64,000 nt of DNA from Rhodoferax sp. U11-2br. GTDB lineage: Bacteria; Pseudomonadota; Gammaproteobacteria; Burkholderiales; Burkholderiaceae_C. Shown here piece after piece: positions 9,108-17,912 of the stretch. Position 1 is the first letter of the stretch, and every line of letters starts with the position of its first letter. The stretch is from NCBI RefSeq assembly GCF_018619435.1, contig NZ_JAHFZF010000001.1:1-64000 (forward strand), read 5' to 3'. The notes under the pieces are model-generated. The model worked only from the letters and a program-made list of their open reading frames with translations, had not been told where the DNA came from and ran no database searches. Position numbers and translations under genes: made by a program.

Positions 9108-10757
9108 TCAAAACTTGGTGAAGTGGGCTTCATCCAGCTCCTCTCCCAACCCCGAGGCAGAGCTTTGCGCCAACCTGGCGACCGAAGGTTTGTTGGGCAC
9201 TTTGCTGCTGGCGCTGCTTTTGCGAACCTGCGGCTGAAACCCTCGCCCCTGAGAGGTGCCATCGAGCTTGAAGAAGGACATGGTTTGCTGCAACTGCTCA
9301 GCCTGGCTGCTCATCTCCTCCGACGTGGCCGCCAATTCTTCGGAGCTGGAGGCGTTTTGCTGAGTGGTTTGACTCAGTTGGCTGACCGCCGAGTTGATCT
9401 GGCCCACACCGCTGCTTTGTTCGGTGGAGGCCGCTGTGATCTCCTGCACCAGATCACTGGTCTTGCGGATGTTGGGCACAATTTCGGCCAGCAAGCGCCC
9501 GGCTTTTTCTGCCAACTCGACACTGTTGCCTGCGACTTCACCAATTTCTTGGGCGGCGATCTGGCTGCGTTCAGCGAGTTTGCGCACTTCGGCGGCGACC
9601 ACCGCAAAACCTTTGCCGTGTTCACCGGCTCTAGCAGCTTCAATGGCTGCGTTCAGGGCCAGCAGGTTGGTTTGGGCGGCGATGTCGTCGATGATGCCGA
9701 TCTTCTTGGCAATCTGTTTCATGGCATCCACCGTGGCGTTGACGGCTTCACCACCATCGGAGGCGTCTTTGGCGGCTTTGCTGGCCATGCCGTCGGTGAT
9801 CTTGGCATTTTCGGTGTTTTGCGCGATGCTGGCGGTCATCTGTTCGATGCTGGCGCTGGTTTCCTCCACACCAGCGGCCTGTTCGCTGGCAGCTTGGCTC
9901 AGGTTCTGCGCTGTGGCACTGACCTCTTCAGAAGCGCTGGCCAGGGCTTGTGCGCCGTTGTTCACGTCGGAGACCACCTGGGACAGCTTGCCCACCATGT
10001 TGCTCATGGCCTGCAACATCTGCCCGGTCTCGTCCTTGGACGGGTTGTCAATACGCACTGTCAGGTCACCTTCAGCCAGGCGGTTGGCTACAGACAGAGC
10101 CTGATTCACTGGCCGTGTAATAGAGCGGGTCAGAAACCAAGCAATCAGCGCACCCAAGATGACCGCCACCACCGCCAAAGTCACCATGATTTTGAAAGCG
10201 GAATCGTAACTTTGCCGTGCTGTTACATAGTCCTCCTTGGTGTTTTGCTCTTGCAGGGCGGTGTTCTCGTCAATGAGGTCTTGCCACTTTTGGATGGCCG
10301 GCGCAGTCTGAGTCATTAGGACTTTCAACGCTTCTTCATTTTTGCTAGCAAAAGCCAATTCAACCACCTTGTCGGTCAAAGCACGTGCTTCGGTGGCAGC
10401 TGCCTTGATGTTGGCGCGAATGGCCTTGCCTTTTTCGCTGGCAGGGGTTTTCTCCAGCGCGTCCCACGCTTCGTTGTACTTGATACGGTAGGTATCGAGT
10501 TTTTTCTTCTCGGTTGCCATGCTCGTTTCATCATTGAGCAGAATGATGGTGCGGGTGATGCGCGTAACAATGTGCAAACTCTCTGACATATCACTATTGA
10601 GTTTGATCTTGAGCATATTGATTTCAACGATGTCGTTCAGTCTTTGCTCCACGCTAGACATGCCGCTGACACCCACAAATGCGATCGCTGCCATCAAAGC
10701 CAGGACAACCACAAAACCCAGCGCCAAACGCAGACCAATTTTCATATTTGCAAACAT
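9108..10757 (-). CDS. Methyl-accepting chemotaxis protein (copy 1, single HAMP)
   Basis: A 549-residue transmembrane chemoreceptor. TM1 is residues about 7-28, a four-helix-bundle type periplasmic domain follows to about 188, TM2 lies around 190-210, then one HAMP domain ([20 protein letters not shown]) and the MA signalling domain with the hairpin tip [20 protein letters not shown]. The C-terminus ends in HFTKF, which fits the x-aromatic-x-x-aromatic pentapeptide used by some receptors to tether CheR/CheB. AAGGGG precedes the start. Compared with copy 2 (11426-13348) it lacks about 90 residues between HAMP and the signalling domain. The ligand is unknown. Confidence 0.95.
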   Translation of the reverse strand: MFANMKIGLRLALGFVVVLALMAAIAFVGVSGMSSVEQRLNDIVEINMLKIKLNSDMSESLHIVTRITRTIILLNDETSMATEKKKLDTYRIKYNEAWDALEKTPASEKGKAIRANIKAAATEARALTDKVVELAFASKNEEALKVLMTQTAPAIQKWQDLIDENTALQEQNTKEDYVTARQSYDSAFKIMVTLAVVAVILGALIAWFLTRSITRPVNQALSVANRLAEGDLTVRIDNPSKDETGQMLQAMSNMVGKLSQVVSDVNNGAQALASASEEVSATAQNLSQAASEQAAGVEETSASIEQMTASIAQNTENAKITDGMASKAAKDASDGGEAVNATVDAMKQIAKKIGIIDDIAAQTNLLALNAAIEAARAGEHGKGFAVVAAEVRKLAERSQIAAQEIGEVAGNSVELAEKAGRLLAEIVPNIRKTSDLVQEITAASTEQSSGVGQINSAVSQLSQTTQQNASSSEELAATSEEMSSQAEQLQQTMSFFKLDGTSQGRGFQPQVRKSSASSKVPNKPSVARLAQSSASGLGEELDEAHFTKF

Positions 10758-10822
10758 CAGATTCCCCTTTGAGTCAATTTATCTACCGTGCCAAAACTCA
10801 CCATCCGTGATCGTTTCGCGTC

Positions 10823-10836
10823 CTGATCGTGATCAG
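10823..10836. other. Small palindrome between cheW copy 2 and mcp copy 1
   Basis: CTGATC-GT-GATCAG is a perfect 6-bp inverted repeat in the 119-bp gap inside the chemosensory operon. It shares the GATCGTGATC core with the hairpin at 5999-6016. It may be a weak hairpin or an operator; nothing else supports either. Confidence 0.3.
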
Positions 10837-10876
10837 CTTGCCAACTCCGAGTTCGGTTGCATCCTGGGTTATGGCG

Positions 10877-11413
10877 TCAGTCTGCAGCGCTTGCCAGCTG
10901 TCCCATCTGGCCAATCTCTTCCATCGACAACACATGATTGACGTTGAGCAGAATCACAAACTTGCCATTGACCTTGGCAATGCCTTCGATGAAGTCGGGC
11001 CGGATCTTGGCGCCAAAACTCGGTGCTGGCTCAATTTCACTGGTGGGGATCTCCAGCACCGCTTGCACCGAGTCCACCACCACACCCATGGCTTGGGTGT
11101 CACCGTCGTTGGCCGTGGGTACTTCGATGATCACGATGCAGGTGCTCTTGACCACTGGAGTGCTGGGTTTGCCAAAGCGGTTGGAGAGGTCCATCACCGG
11201 TACCACCGCACCACGCAGGTTGATCACCCCTCGGATACACGCGGGCATCATCGGCACCTCGGTCAGGTTGGCATACCAGATGATTTCCTTGATGCAGAGG
11301 ATGCCAATCGAGAACATCTCACCACCGAGCATGAAGGTGAGGTATTGCTTCTCCTCCACCACACTCTGGCTGGCCCCAGGCTTGGAGGAGTCCGTCTTGA
11401 CCAATGTGTTCAT
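10877..11413 (-). CDS. cheW: Chemotaxis coupling protein CheW (copy 2)
   Basis: A 178-residue single-domain CheW that is nearly identical to the copy at 8562-9095, including the stretch around its start codon and the tail of the preceding mcp. It starts 12 bp after that mcp stop with AGGAG 7 bp upstream. The 119-bp gap that follows before the next mcp contains a CTGATC-GT-GATCAG palindrome (10823-10836). It should couple receptors to CheA in the same way as copy 1. Confidence 0.96.
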   Translation of the reverse strand: MNTLVKTDSSKPGASQSVVEEKQYLTFMLGGEMFSIGILCIKEIIWYANLTEVPMMPACIRGVINLRGAVVPVMDLSNRFGKPSTPVVKSTCIVIIEVPTANDGDTQAMGVVVDSVQAVLEIPTSEIEPAPSFGAKIRPDFIEGIAKVNGKFVILLNVNHVLSMEEIGQMGQLASAAD

Positions 11414-11425
11414 GGTCGGCTCCTG

Positions 11426-13348
11426 TCAAAACTTGGTGAAGTGGGCTTCATCCAGGTCGTCTGCATCACTCGCGCTGTGACTATGGCTGAGCCTGACCAC
11501 CGCCGGTTTGTGGGCCAACTTGTTGCTGGCGCTGCTTTTGCGAACTTGTGAGCGCACCACCCGCCCCTGCGAGGTGCCATCGAGCTTGAAGAAGGACATG
11601 GTTTGCTGCAGTTGTTCGGCCTGGCCACTCATCTCCTCCGAGGTGGCAGCCAGTTCTTCGGAGCTGGAGGCGTTTTGCTGGGTGGTTTGACTCAGTTGGC
11701 TGACCGCCGAGTTGATCTGACCCACGCCACTGCTTTGCTCTGTGGAAGCGGCGGTGATCTCTTGCACCAGGTCGGAGGTTTTGCGGATGTTGGGCACGAT
11801 TTCAGCGAGCAACTTGCCAGCCTTCTCAGCGAGTTCAACGCTGCTGCTGGCCACTTCACCAATTTCTTGGGCGGCGACCTGGCTGCGCTCAGCCAACTTG
11901 CGCACTTCGGCAGCGACAACAGCAAAACCCTTGCCGTGTTCCCCAGCTCTTGCCGCTTCAATGGCGGCGTTCAAGGCCAGCAGGTTGGTTTGGGCCGCGA
12001 TGTCGTCGATGATGCCGATTTTTTTGGCAATCTGTTTCATCGCCTCCACCGTGGCATTGACCGCTTCGCCACCGTCGACAGCATCTTTTGCAGCTTTGCT
12101 GGCCATGACGTCGGTGACCTTGGCGTTTTCGGTGTTTTGCGCGATGCTGGCAGTCATCTGCTCGATGCTGGCGCTGGTTTCTTCAACACCCGCGGCTTGC
12201 TCGCTGGCGGCCTGGCTCAGGCTTTGCGCGGTGGCGCTGACCTCTTCAGCTGCGCTGGCCAGGGCCTCGGCACCACTGTTCACATCAGTCACCACTTGCG
12301 CCAGTTTGGCCGATGTGTTGTTGGTGTAATCCTTGAGCACACCAAATGAGCCTTCATACGGTTTGTCAATTTTTTGCGTCAAATCACCTTCCGACAAAGC
12401 CCCCAAGACCCGCACCACGTCGTTGATGCCGTCACCTGTCACCGTGATCAGTTTGTTGAGGTCTTCGCCCATTTTCTTCTGAAAGCCTTGCAAGCCATTC
12501 AGATCAATACGCGACTCAAAGTTGCCATGGTTGGCAGCCTCCACCAGCTTGTTCTGACCTTCAATCACCTGCGTCAGCTTGCTGACCATGTTGCTCATGG
12601 CCTGCAACATCTGGCCGGTCTCGTCCTGGGATGGGTTGTTGATATGTACCGACAGGTCACCTTCGGCCAGGCTATGGGCTACCGACAGGGCCTGGTTCAC
12701 AGGCCTGGTGATGGAGCGGGTCAGCACCCAGGCAATCAAAGCCCCCAGCACAATGGCCACGGCTGCCAAAGACACCATGGTCTTCAATGCTGTCTGATAG
12801 TCTTGGTGGGCCTGCTCATACTCTGCCCGACTCTCTTCATTTTGCAGATTGACATCATCCTGAATCAGGTCTTGCCACTTCTGTGCGGCCGGTGCCGCCT
12901 CGGTGATCAACAGTTTCAGCGCCTCATCCCGCTTGCCCGCCAGAGCCAGTTCCAGCACCTTATTGGTCGAGGGGCGCGCCACGTCAGCAGCGGCCTTCAT
13001 GCTGGCGCGCAGGGCTTTGCCCTGTTCAGTGACCGGCAGTTTCTCGGCGGCCGCCAGGGCCGCCCCATATTTGGCGCGGGCGGCCTCGATTTGTTTCATC
13101 TCGGCGGCCATGGCGGCCGGATCGTCCAGCAAGATGATGGTGCGGGTGGTGCGGGTCACCACATGGATCGAATTGGCCACCACATTGCTGTGTTCGGTCT
13201 TGGCCATGTTGATATTGACAATGTCATCGAGTCGCTGCTGCACATTGGACATGCCGCCGACACCCACAAAAGCGATGGTGGCCATCAAGACCAAAACCAC
13301 CACAAAACCCAGCGCCAAACGCAGACCAATTTTCATATTTGCAAACAT
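11426..13348 (-). CDS. Methyl-accepting chemotaxis protein (copy 2, extended HAMP region)
   Basis: A 640-residue chemoreceptor that matches copy 1 along most of its length. TM1 lies at residues about 7-28, a helical periplasmic domain follows, then TM2 near 190-210 and HAMP. An additional segment of about 90 residues contains a second HAMP-like stretch ([18 protein letters not shown]), and the MA domain carries the same hairpin tip. The C-terminus again ends in HFTKF. The start chosen is the ATG at 13348, preceded by AAGGGAG at good spacing; a longer frame opening at 13393 has no such site. It sits 41 bp after cheA. Confidence 0.95.
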   Translation of the reverse strand: MFANMKIGLRLALGFVVVLVLMATIAFVGVGGMSNVQQRLDDIVNINMAKTEHSNVVANSIHVVTRTTRTIILLDDPAAMAAEMKQIEAARAKYGAALAAAEKLPVTEQGKALRASMKAAADVARPSTNKVLELALAGKRDEALKLLITEAAPAAQKWQDLIQDDVNLQNEESRAEYEQAHQDYQTALKTMVSLAAVAIVLGALIAWVLTRSITRPVNQALSVAHSLAEGDLSVHINNPSQDETGQMLQAMSNMVSKLTQVIEGQNKLVEAANHGNFESRIDLNGLQGFQKKMGEDLNKLITVTGDGINDVVRVLGALSEGDLTQKIDKPYEGSFGVLKDYTNNTSAKLAQVVTDVNSGAEALASAAEEVSATAQSLSQAASEQAAGVEETSASIEQMTASIAQNTENAKVTDVMASKAAKDAVDGGEAVNATVEAMKQIAKKIGIIDDIAAQTNLLALNAAIEAARAGEHGKGFAVVAAEVRKLAERSQVAAQEIGEVASSSVELAEKAGKLLAEIVPNIRKTSDLVQEITAASTEQSSGVGQINSAVSQLSQTTQQNASSSEELAATSEEMSGQAEQLQQTMSFFKLDGTSQGRVVRSQVRKSSASNKLAHKPAVVRLSHSHSASDADDLDEAHFTKF

Positions 13349-13389
13349 CTCAAACTCCCTTGAAAAACTGAACGGACCAAAACACCGAC

Positions 13390-15561
13390 TCACCCACCCA
13401 CAACGCGTTCGAGCGCGGCTTGGCCATTCTTGTCAATGGCCTGACGCACCAGTGATGGCACGTCCAGAATCAAGGCCACTTCCCCACTGCCCAAAATGGT
13501 GGAACCACTGATGCAGCGGCTTTGGGCAAACATCTGCCCCAGTGGTTTGATCACCGTTTGAAATTCACCGAGCAAGGTGTCCACCACCAGCCCGGCTTTT
13601 TGCCCGGCAAACTTGAGCACCACAATGTTTTCACCCTTGGCGGGTGAGCCAGGCACCGAAAACAATTCACGGATGCGGATAAAGGGCAGAACCTCACCCC
13701 TCAAGTTGGTGTAGTCATGACCGGGTTCGGCGCTGTAGGCCACACACTCTTCGATCATGTCCAGTGGTATGGCGTACACCGTCTTGTCCACCCCGACCAG
13801 GAAACCATCGATGATGGCCAGGGTCAGTGGCAAACGCACCGTGACCGTGGTGCCGACGCCCTCGGTGCTGCTGATGCCCACTGTGCCGCGTAGCGCTGTG
13901 ATATTGCGTTTGACCACATCCAGCCCAACACCGCGACCCGAGAGGTTGGTCACTTTGTCAGCGGTAGAAAAGCCCGGTTCAAAAATCAGCCCATAAACCT
14001 CTTCGTCGCTGAGGTGGTGGTTCACATCCACCAGACCACGTTCAATGGCCTTGGCCAGGATTTTTTCGCGCTTCAAGCCACCTCCATCGTCTTCTACACT
14101 GATGACAATGGCGCCCGAGTCATGGTATGCGTTGAGCTTCAGACTCCCTTGTGCTGGTTTGCCCGCTGCAGCGCGCACTTCGGCGGCCTCAATACCGTGG
14201 TCCATCGAGTTGCGTACCAGATGCATCAATGGGTCACCAATTTTCTCGACCACGGTTTTGTCAAGTTCGGTGTCCTCACCGGCAATCACCAGGGCGATGT
14301 CTTTGCCAAGCTCGCGTGACACATCGTGCACCACCCGCTGGAAACGGTTGAAGGTGGCACCAATACGCACCATGCGCAGCTGCAAGGCGCTGTCGCGCAC
14401 TTCTTCAACCAGCGTCGCCAGTTTGGAGGTGGCCTCGGTGAGTTCGATCACCCGGGAACGGTGTGCAATCGTGTTAACACTGGCACCGGCGATGATCAAC
14501 TCACCCACCAGGTTGATCAATTTGTCGAGCTTGTCAGCATCAATACGGATCGAGCGGCTCTCGGAGCTGCCTGTGTCCTTGACTTGTTTCTGCTTGCTCA
14601 AGGCGGCATCCAGCACCTCGGGTTGTATTGACCCCTGCTCGACCAGAATGCTGCCAATTGGCTTGCCAGGCACATCCACCTGGGTGTCGAGTGCCATGTC
14701 CAGTTCTTGGGCGGTGAGTGTGCCGCAACGCATCAACATGTCACCCAAACGGGCGACATCTCCCTCTTGCTGGTTGATCAGCTTGACGTATTCCGAGATC
14801 TGACTGTGTGGCGGCAAGATCACCAAGCGGCAATCGTCACGTACAAACTCAAACACGCGTTCAATGGCAGCCTTGTCGACCTCGGACTGGAAGGCCAGCT
14901 CAAAACCCAGGTAACACAACTCGGGGTCAAACTGGTCAACGTCCGGCAGGGCATCACTCAGGGTTTCAACGGCCAGCACCTGGCCCATGGTGTTCAGGTA
15001 ACGAATGAACGACAGCGGGTCCATGCCATTGCGCAACACGTCCGGCCCAAAGCGCAGCGAAATATGCCAGTGGTCGGCATCAGCCACATCGCCATCAATC
15101 CGCGGTGATGACTCGCGTGTGGCAACTGGCACAGGGTGTTTGACCTCGACAGCGCCATCTGGCTGACCCAGCTCCAGGTGAGCCCGAAGTTGCAACACCA
15201 GCGGTTCACCCTGCGCCAGCAGCTCAGGACCCGCCACCAGTTGCCCGGCGGCCAAACCGTCCATCAAGGCACCAATATGGTCACAACAGGCCAGCAACAG
15301 TACCACCAACTTGTCGGACAAGACCATCTTGCCAGCGCGCACCTTGTCCAGCACACTTTCCACCACATGGGTGAACGCCACCACCTGGTCCAGACTGAAC
15401 AGCCCACTGGAGCCCTTGATGGTGTGTGCAGCACGGAAGATGGCGTTGACCATCTCGGTTTTGTCATCGGCACCCTCAATCGCCAGCAGGGCGGCCTCCA
15501 TGTCTTCCAGCAACTCGCGACTTTCGACAATGAACAGCTCCAGTGCGTCATCCATGTCCAT
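13390..15561 (-). CDS. cheA: Chemotaxis histidine kinase CheA with a putative MshEN-type insert
   Basis: CheA autophosphorylates under receptor control and passes phosphate to CheY and CheB. The 723-residue protein has an HPt domain with His46 in [10 protein letters not shown], a region of unclear family (about 160-255), the dimerisation helices from about 340, the ATPase domain with [19 protein letters not shown] and [10 protein letters not shown], and a C-terminal CheW-like domain. Residues 271-294 and 301-324 form two tandem repeats with the spacing RLGxxLxxxGxLxxxxLxxALxxQ and PIGxxLVExGxIxxxxLxxALxxQ, the pattern known from MshEN/T2SSE_N c-di-GMP-binding domains. The ATG at 15561 has AGGAG 6 bp upstream, within the end of the STAS gene. 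Confidence 0.96.
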   Translation of the reverse strand: MDMDDALELFIVESRELLEDMEAALLAIEGADDKTEMVNAIFRAAHTIKGSSGLFSLDQVVAFTHVVESVLDKVRAGKMVLSDKLVVLLLACCDHIGALMDGLAAGQLVAGPELLAQGEPLVLQLRAHLELGQPDGAVEVKHPVPVATRESSPRIDGDVADADHWHISLRFGPDVLRNGMDPLSFIRYLNTMGQVLAVETLSDALPDVDQFDPELCYLGFELAFQSEVDKAAIERVFEFVRDDCRLVILPPHSQISEYVKLINQQEGDVARLGDMLMRCGTLTAQELDMALDTQVDVPGKPIGSILVEQGSIQPEVLDAALSKQKQVKDTGSSESRSIRIDADKLDKLINLVGELIIAGASVNTIAHRSRVIELTEATSKLATLVEEVRDSALQLRMVRIGATFNRFQRVVHDVSRELGKDIALVIAGEDTELDKTVVEKIGDPLMHLVRNSMDHGIEAAEVRAAAGKPAQGSLKLNAYHDSGAIVISVEDDGGGLKREKILAKAIERGLVDVNHHLSDEEVYGLIFEPGFSTADKVTNLSGRGVGLDVVKRNITALRGTVGISSTEGVGTTVTVRLPLTLAIIDGFLVGVDKTVYAIPLDMIEECVAYSAEPGHDYTNLRGEVLPFIRIRELFSVPGSPAKGENIVVLKFAGQKAGLVVDTLLGEFQTVIKPLGQMFAQSRCISGSTILGSGEVALILDVPSLVRQAIDKNGQAALERVVGG
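14590..14751 (-). other. Tandem MshEN-like c-di-GMP-binding motifs within CheA
   Basis: This segment encodes residues 271-324 of CheA. Seen directly: motif I begins RLGDML and ends ALDTQ (24 residues); a six-residue linker VDVPGK follows; motif II begins [10 protein letters not shown] and ends ALSKQ. The conserved positions (RLG or xxG, a Gly nine residues after R, Leu at 17 and 21, Gln at 24) fit the known MshEN pattern in which each motif contacts c-di-GMP through backbone and Leu/Arg side chains. Motif II has Pro where Arg is usual. Ligand binding is inferred. Confidence 0.65.
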
Positions 15562-15562
15562 G

Positions 15563-15874
15563 TCAGCTCCTTGTGCCAACCGCAAGGGCAGGCGAATCTG
15601 TCACCGTCTGATCACCCAAATCAGCTGCCACATTGAGCAGCGCCAACACATCCAGAACCGCCGGACTGTGTCCGGTCAACTGCAACTCACGTCCCTGCGC
15701 CAGAGCGGCTTTTTTGGCCACCATCAGCAATTGCAAGCCAGCGGTGTCCAACTCGGTCACAGCAGAGAGATCCACCTCGGTGACCGCGGGTGCATCCAGC
15801 AACATGGGCTTGAGTTCCGCAGCGCGGAAGATGGTGAGCTCGCCCTCGATCTTCAGGACGGTGGGCGCGCTCAT
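15563..15874 (-). CDS. STAS-domain (anti-sigma-factor-antagonist type) protein
   Basis: A 103-residue STAS-domain protein. Core features are LKIEGELTIFRAAELK at the N-terminus and VDLSAVTELDTAGLQLL, where the Ser/Thr of DTAG is at the usual phospho-acceptor position of SpoIIAA-type antagonists. Its ATG overlaps the cheY stop as ATGA, and it ends 1 bp before cheA, so it is part of the chemosensory operon by translational coupling. STAS proteins at this place in chemotaxis operons are known in other proteobacteria, but the partner kinase is not evident here. A longer frame (to 15937) runs into cheY and is rejected. Confidence 0.88.
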   Translation of the reverse strand: MSAPTVLKIEGELTIFRAAELKPMLLDAPAVTEVDLSAVTELDTAGLQLLMVAKKAALAQGRELQLTGHSPAVLDVLALLNVAADLGDQTVTDSPALAVGTRS

Positions 15875-16239
15875 GGCAGGCACAACCTCTGTACCGCATC
15901 CACCAGCCGCTCGGGCTGGAACGGCTTGACCACCCACGCGCGGGCACCGGCAGACTGGCCTTCGCGTTTTTTGGACTCATCGGACTCGGTGGTCAACATG
16001 ATCACCGGGGTGAACTTGTAGGCAGGCATTTGCTTGACCGACTTCAGGAAGGTGATGCCATCCATGTTGGGCATGTTCACATCGCTGATGATCAGATGCA
16101 CCTTCTGCCCGGTCAGTTTGGCCAGGGCATCCCGGCCATCTGCCCCTTCGAGCACGTCGTAACCCGCGCCCTTGAGCGCAATACTGACCACCCGTCGCAT
16201 GGAGGCGGAGTCGTCAACAATCATGATGGTCTTGGCCAT
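15871..16239 (-). CDS. cheY: Chemotaxis response regulator CheY
   Basis: A 122-residue single receiver domain that receives phosphate from CheA and acts on the motor or another output. It begins MAKTIMIVDDSASMRR, carries the phospho-acceptor in LIISDVNMPNMDGI, the Thr in IMLTTESD and the conserved Lys in AWVVKPFQPE. The ATG at 16239 has GAGGAA 6 bp upstream. It overlaps the STAS gene by 4 bp and follows the MCP-like gene by 10 bp. No cheZ is seen in the window. Confidence 0.94.
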   Translation of the reverse strand: MAKTIMIVDDSASMRRVVSIALKGAGYDVLEGADGRDALAKLTGQKVHLIISDVNMPNMDGITFLKSVKQMPAYKFTPVIMLTTESDESKKREGQSAGARAWVVKPFQPERLVDAVQRLCLP

Positions 16240-16249
16240 GGTATTTCCT

Positions 16250-17398
16250 CTAGAAAAAACTGATGTCGATGGCGTTGCTCTGCACCACCTTACCCCCGGC
16301 ATGGATGACGTGTTGGTCCGCCATCACATAGGTTTTCTTCATCTCAACCAACGCGTCCTTCGCGTCGTGGGCGCTCAGCACACCGGTCTGGGCATACGCC
16401 ACCTGGGTTTCCTGCAATACGGCAGGCAAACGTTCGATGTTTTTGATCACCTGGGTCAAAATCTGGCTCACCCGATCCTGGAACTGCAGCTGCACCAAGG
16501 CTTCGTTCACCTCGGACTGGATGCTCAGGCTCTCGCCGTGCAAGACGTCGCGGGACCGCTGAAACGCTTCAGTGATGCCTTTGAAGTCGGTGAGTACCCT
16601 GTCAATGGTGGCGTGCGCGGATTCGAGTGAGCCATCTTCTGCCACCACCGATTCACGCACCGTGCTGCAGGTGTCCACAATGGCTGCACTGATCACTTTG
16701 ACCTTCTCGGCGATTTTTTGCCCAGTCTCACCCGACTGGTTGGACAACATACGAAACTCTTTGGCCACCACCGCAAAACCGCGCCCCAGGTCGCCCGCCC
16801 GAGCTGCCTCAATGGCGGCGTTGAGCGCCAGCAGATTGGTTTGCTGGGCAATGCGGGCCACGTCAGCCGCCATGTCCTGCATTTCGACCACAAAACGATC
16901 CAGCTGCTGAACCTTGTCCAACATCTGTTCCATGTTCCCCATAGAGGACTTCTGCACCTCAATCAGGGCGCTCAGGTCCTGCTGAGCTTTGGCAAACAGG
17001 GCGAGCAGGCCACCCCCATCTTCCATGCCATCGGTTTCTTGGGTCGCCGTACGCAAAGCGACTTCCAGCTTATCAACAATGCCCCCAAAACGTTCGGACA
17101 GGGCGTTGACGGCCACCTCCATTTGCGCACGTGAGGATTCAATGTGACCATTCCAGACCGGCACCAAGTCGGCACCGTAGGCGGCTTGTCCAACTAGATA
17201 GTCGGCCACCACCTGATGCAGGGTCGCCTCCTTTTTGGCCAGCCGCCAGGTGATGAGTCCACTACCGACCAACAACAAGCCAGAGAGTGCCAGGGACAAC
17301 AAGCTGGCTTGACCCACCCACAGCAGCGCTCCAACGGCCAAACCTCCCCACGCCAGCGGAAGATACTTGTATGCACCCTGAGTCGGCAAACGTGTCAT
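16250..17398 (-). CDS. Membrane-anchored MCP-like signalling protein without a clear sensor domain
   Basis: A 382-residue protein. Two hydrophobic helices at residues about 13-50 form a hairpin with almost no periplasmic loop, followed by a coiled-coil region and an MA-type signalling core with [20 protein letters not shown] (about 185-205). After the core, the C-terminal 150 residues are helical and unlike the classical methylation helices. It has no HAMP or recognised ligand domain, so it probably senses from the cytoplasm or membrane, or receives input from partner proteins. AGGGAG lies 7 bp upstream of the ATG, which overlaps the preceding receiver gene as ATGA. It is the second gene of the operon. 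Confidence 0.85.
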   Translation of the reverse strand: MTRLPTQGAYKYLPLAWGGLAVGALLWVGQASLLSLALSGLLLVGSGLITWRLAKKEATLHQVVADYLVGQAAYGADLVPVWNGHIESSRAQMEVAVNALSERFGGIVDKLEVALRTATQETDGMEDGGGLLALFAKAQQDLSALIEVQKSSMGNMEQMLDKVQQLDRFVVEMQDMAADVARIAQQTNLLALNAAIEAARAGDLGRGFAVVAKEFRMLSNQSGETGQKIAEKVKVISAAIVDTCSTVRESVVAEDGSLESAHATIDRVLTDFKGITEAFQRSRDVLHGESLSIQSEVNEALVQLQFQDRVSQILTQVIKNIERLPAVLQETQVAYAQTGVLSAHDAKDALVEMKKTYVMADQHVIHAGGKVVQSNAIDISFF

Positions 17399-17781
17399 GA
17401 AGAAACTCCCTTTGGCGAGGCTGCCAGACCAGCAAGAATGGGCAGCAACTCGTTCACAAAATTGGACTTACTCACCAGCCCCAGGCTGCCCAGGGCCTGG
17501 GCCGCGAGGCGATAAGACTCGCTGTCATGCATCGACAAAAACAACACACGCGGGGCGCACGGCCAAGTTTGCATGACCTTCGCCACGTCCAACCCACTCA
17601 GGCCTGGCATCACGATATCGAGCAACACCAGGTCCGGCTTCAGAGCATGGGCCAATGCCAAAGCTTCAACACCATTATGGGCCTCGGCCAGCAAGTTGGT
17701 GTTGGGCACAAGCTTGAGTGACTTTTTGACCGATGCCAGAAAGGTCAGGTTATCGTCAACAACCAAAATCTGCAAGCTCAT
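17395..17781 (-). CDS. Receiver-only response regulator
   Basis: A 128-residue stand-alone receiver domain. It starts [11 protein letters not shown], has the phospho-acceptor in [16 protein letters not shown], and keeps the switch residues in LFLSMHD and LVSKSNF. The receiver resembles NarL/FixJ types, yet no helix-turn-helix follows. It is the first gene of the chemosensory operon and is coupled to the MCP-like gene by an ATGA overlap, which suggests the two work together. The ATG at 17781 has GGAG 6-7 bp upstream; the frame extends to 17808 but without a ribosome site. The target is unknown. Confidence 0.88.
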   Translation of the reverse strand: MSLQILVVDDNLTFLASVKKSLKLVPNTNLLAEAHNGVEALALAHALKPDLVLLDIVMPGLSGLDVAKVMQTWPCAPRVLFLSMHDSESYRLAAQALGSLGLVSKSNFVNELLPILAGLAASPKGVSS

Positions 17782-17912
17782 GAAGCACTCCGTGTTGCCA
17801 TGCGGCATGACTCAGCAAGCTGAAACACTCAGGTGTGTGAACAAAAACCAAACCACTGGACATGCGCTGCACTGTAAAGACAAGCTTTACCTGCCGGTAT
17901 CAGTACAACACC

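Noticed and set aside
5999..10836. Shared GATCGTGATC core in two small palindromes (5999-6016 and 10823-10836)
   Set aside because: Two short palindromes in GC-rich DNA can share a core by chance; no third copy at a promoter was found, so an operator was not claimed.
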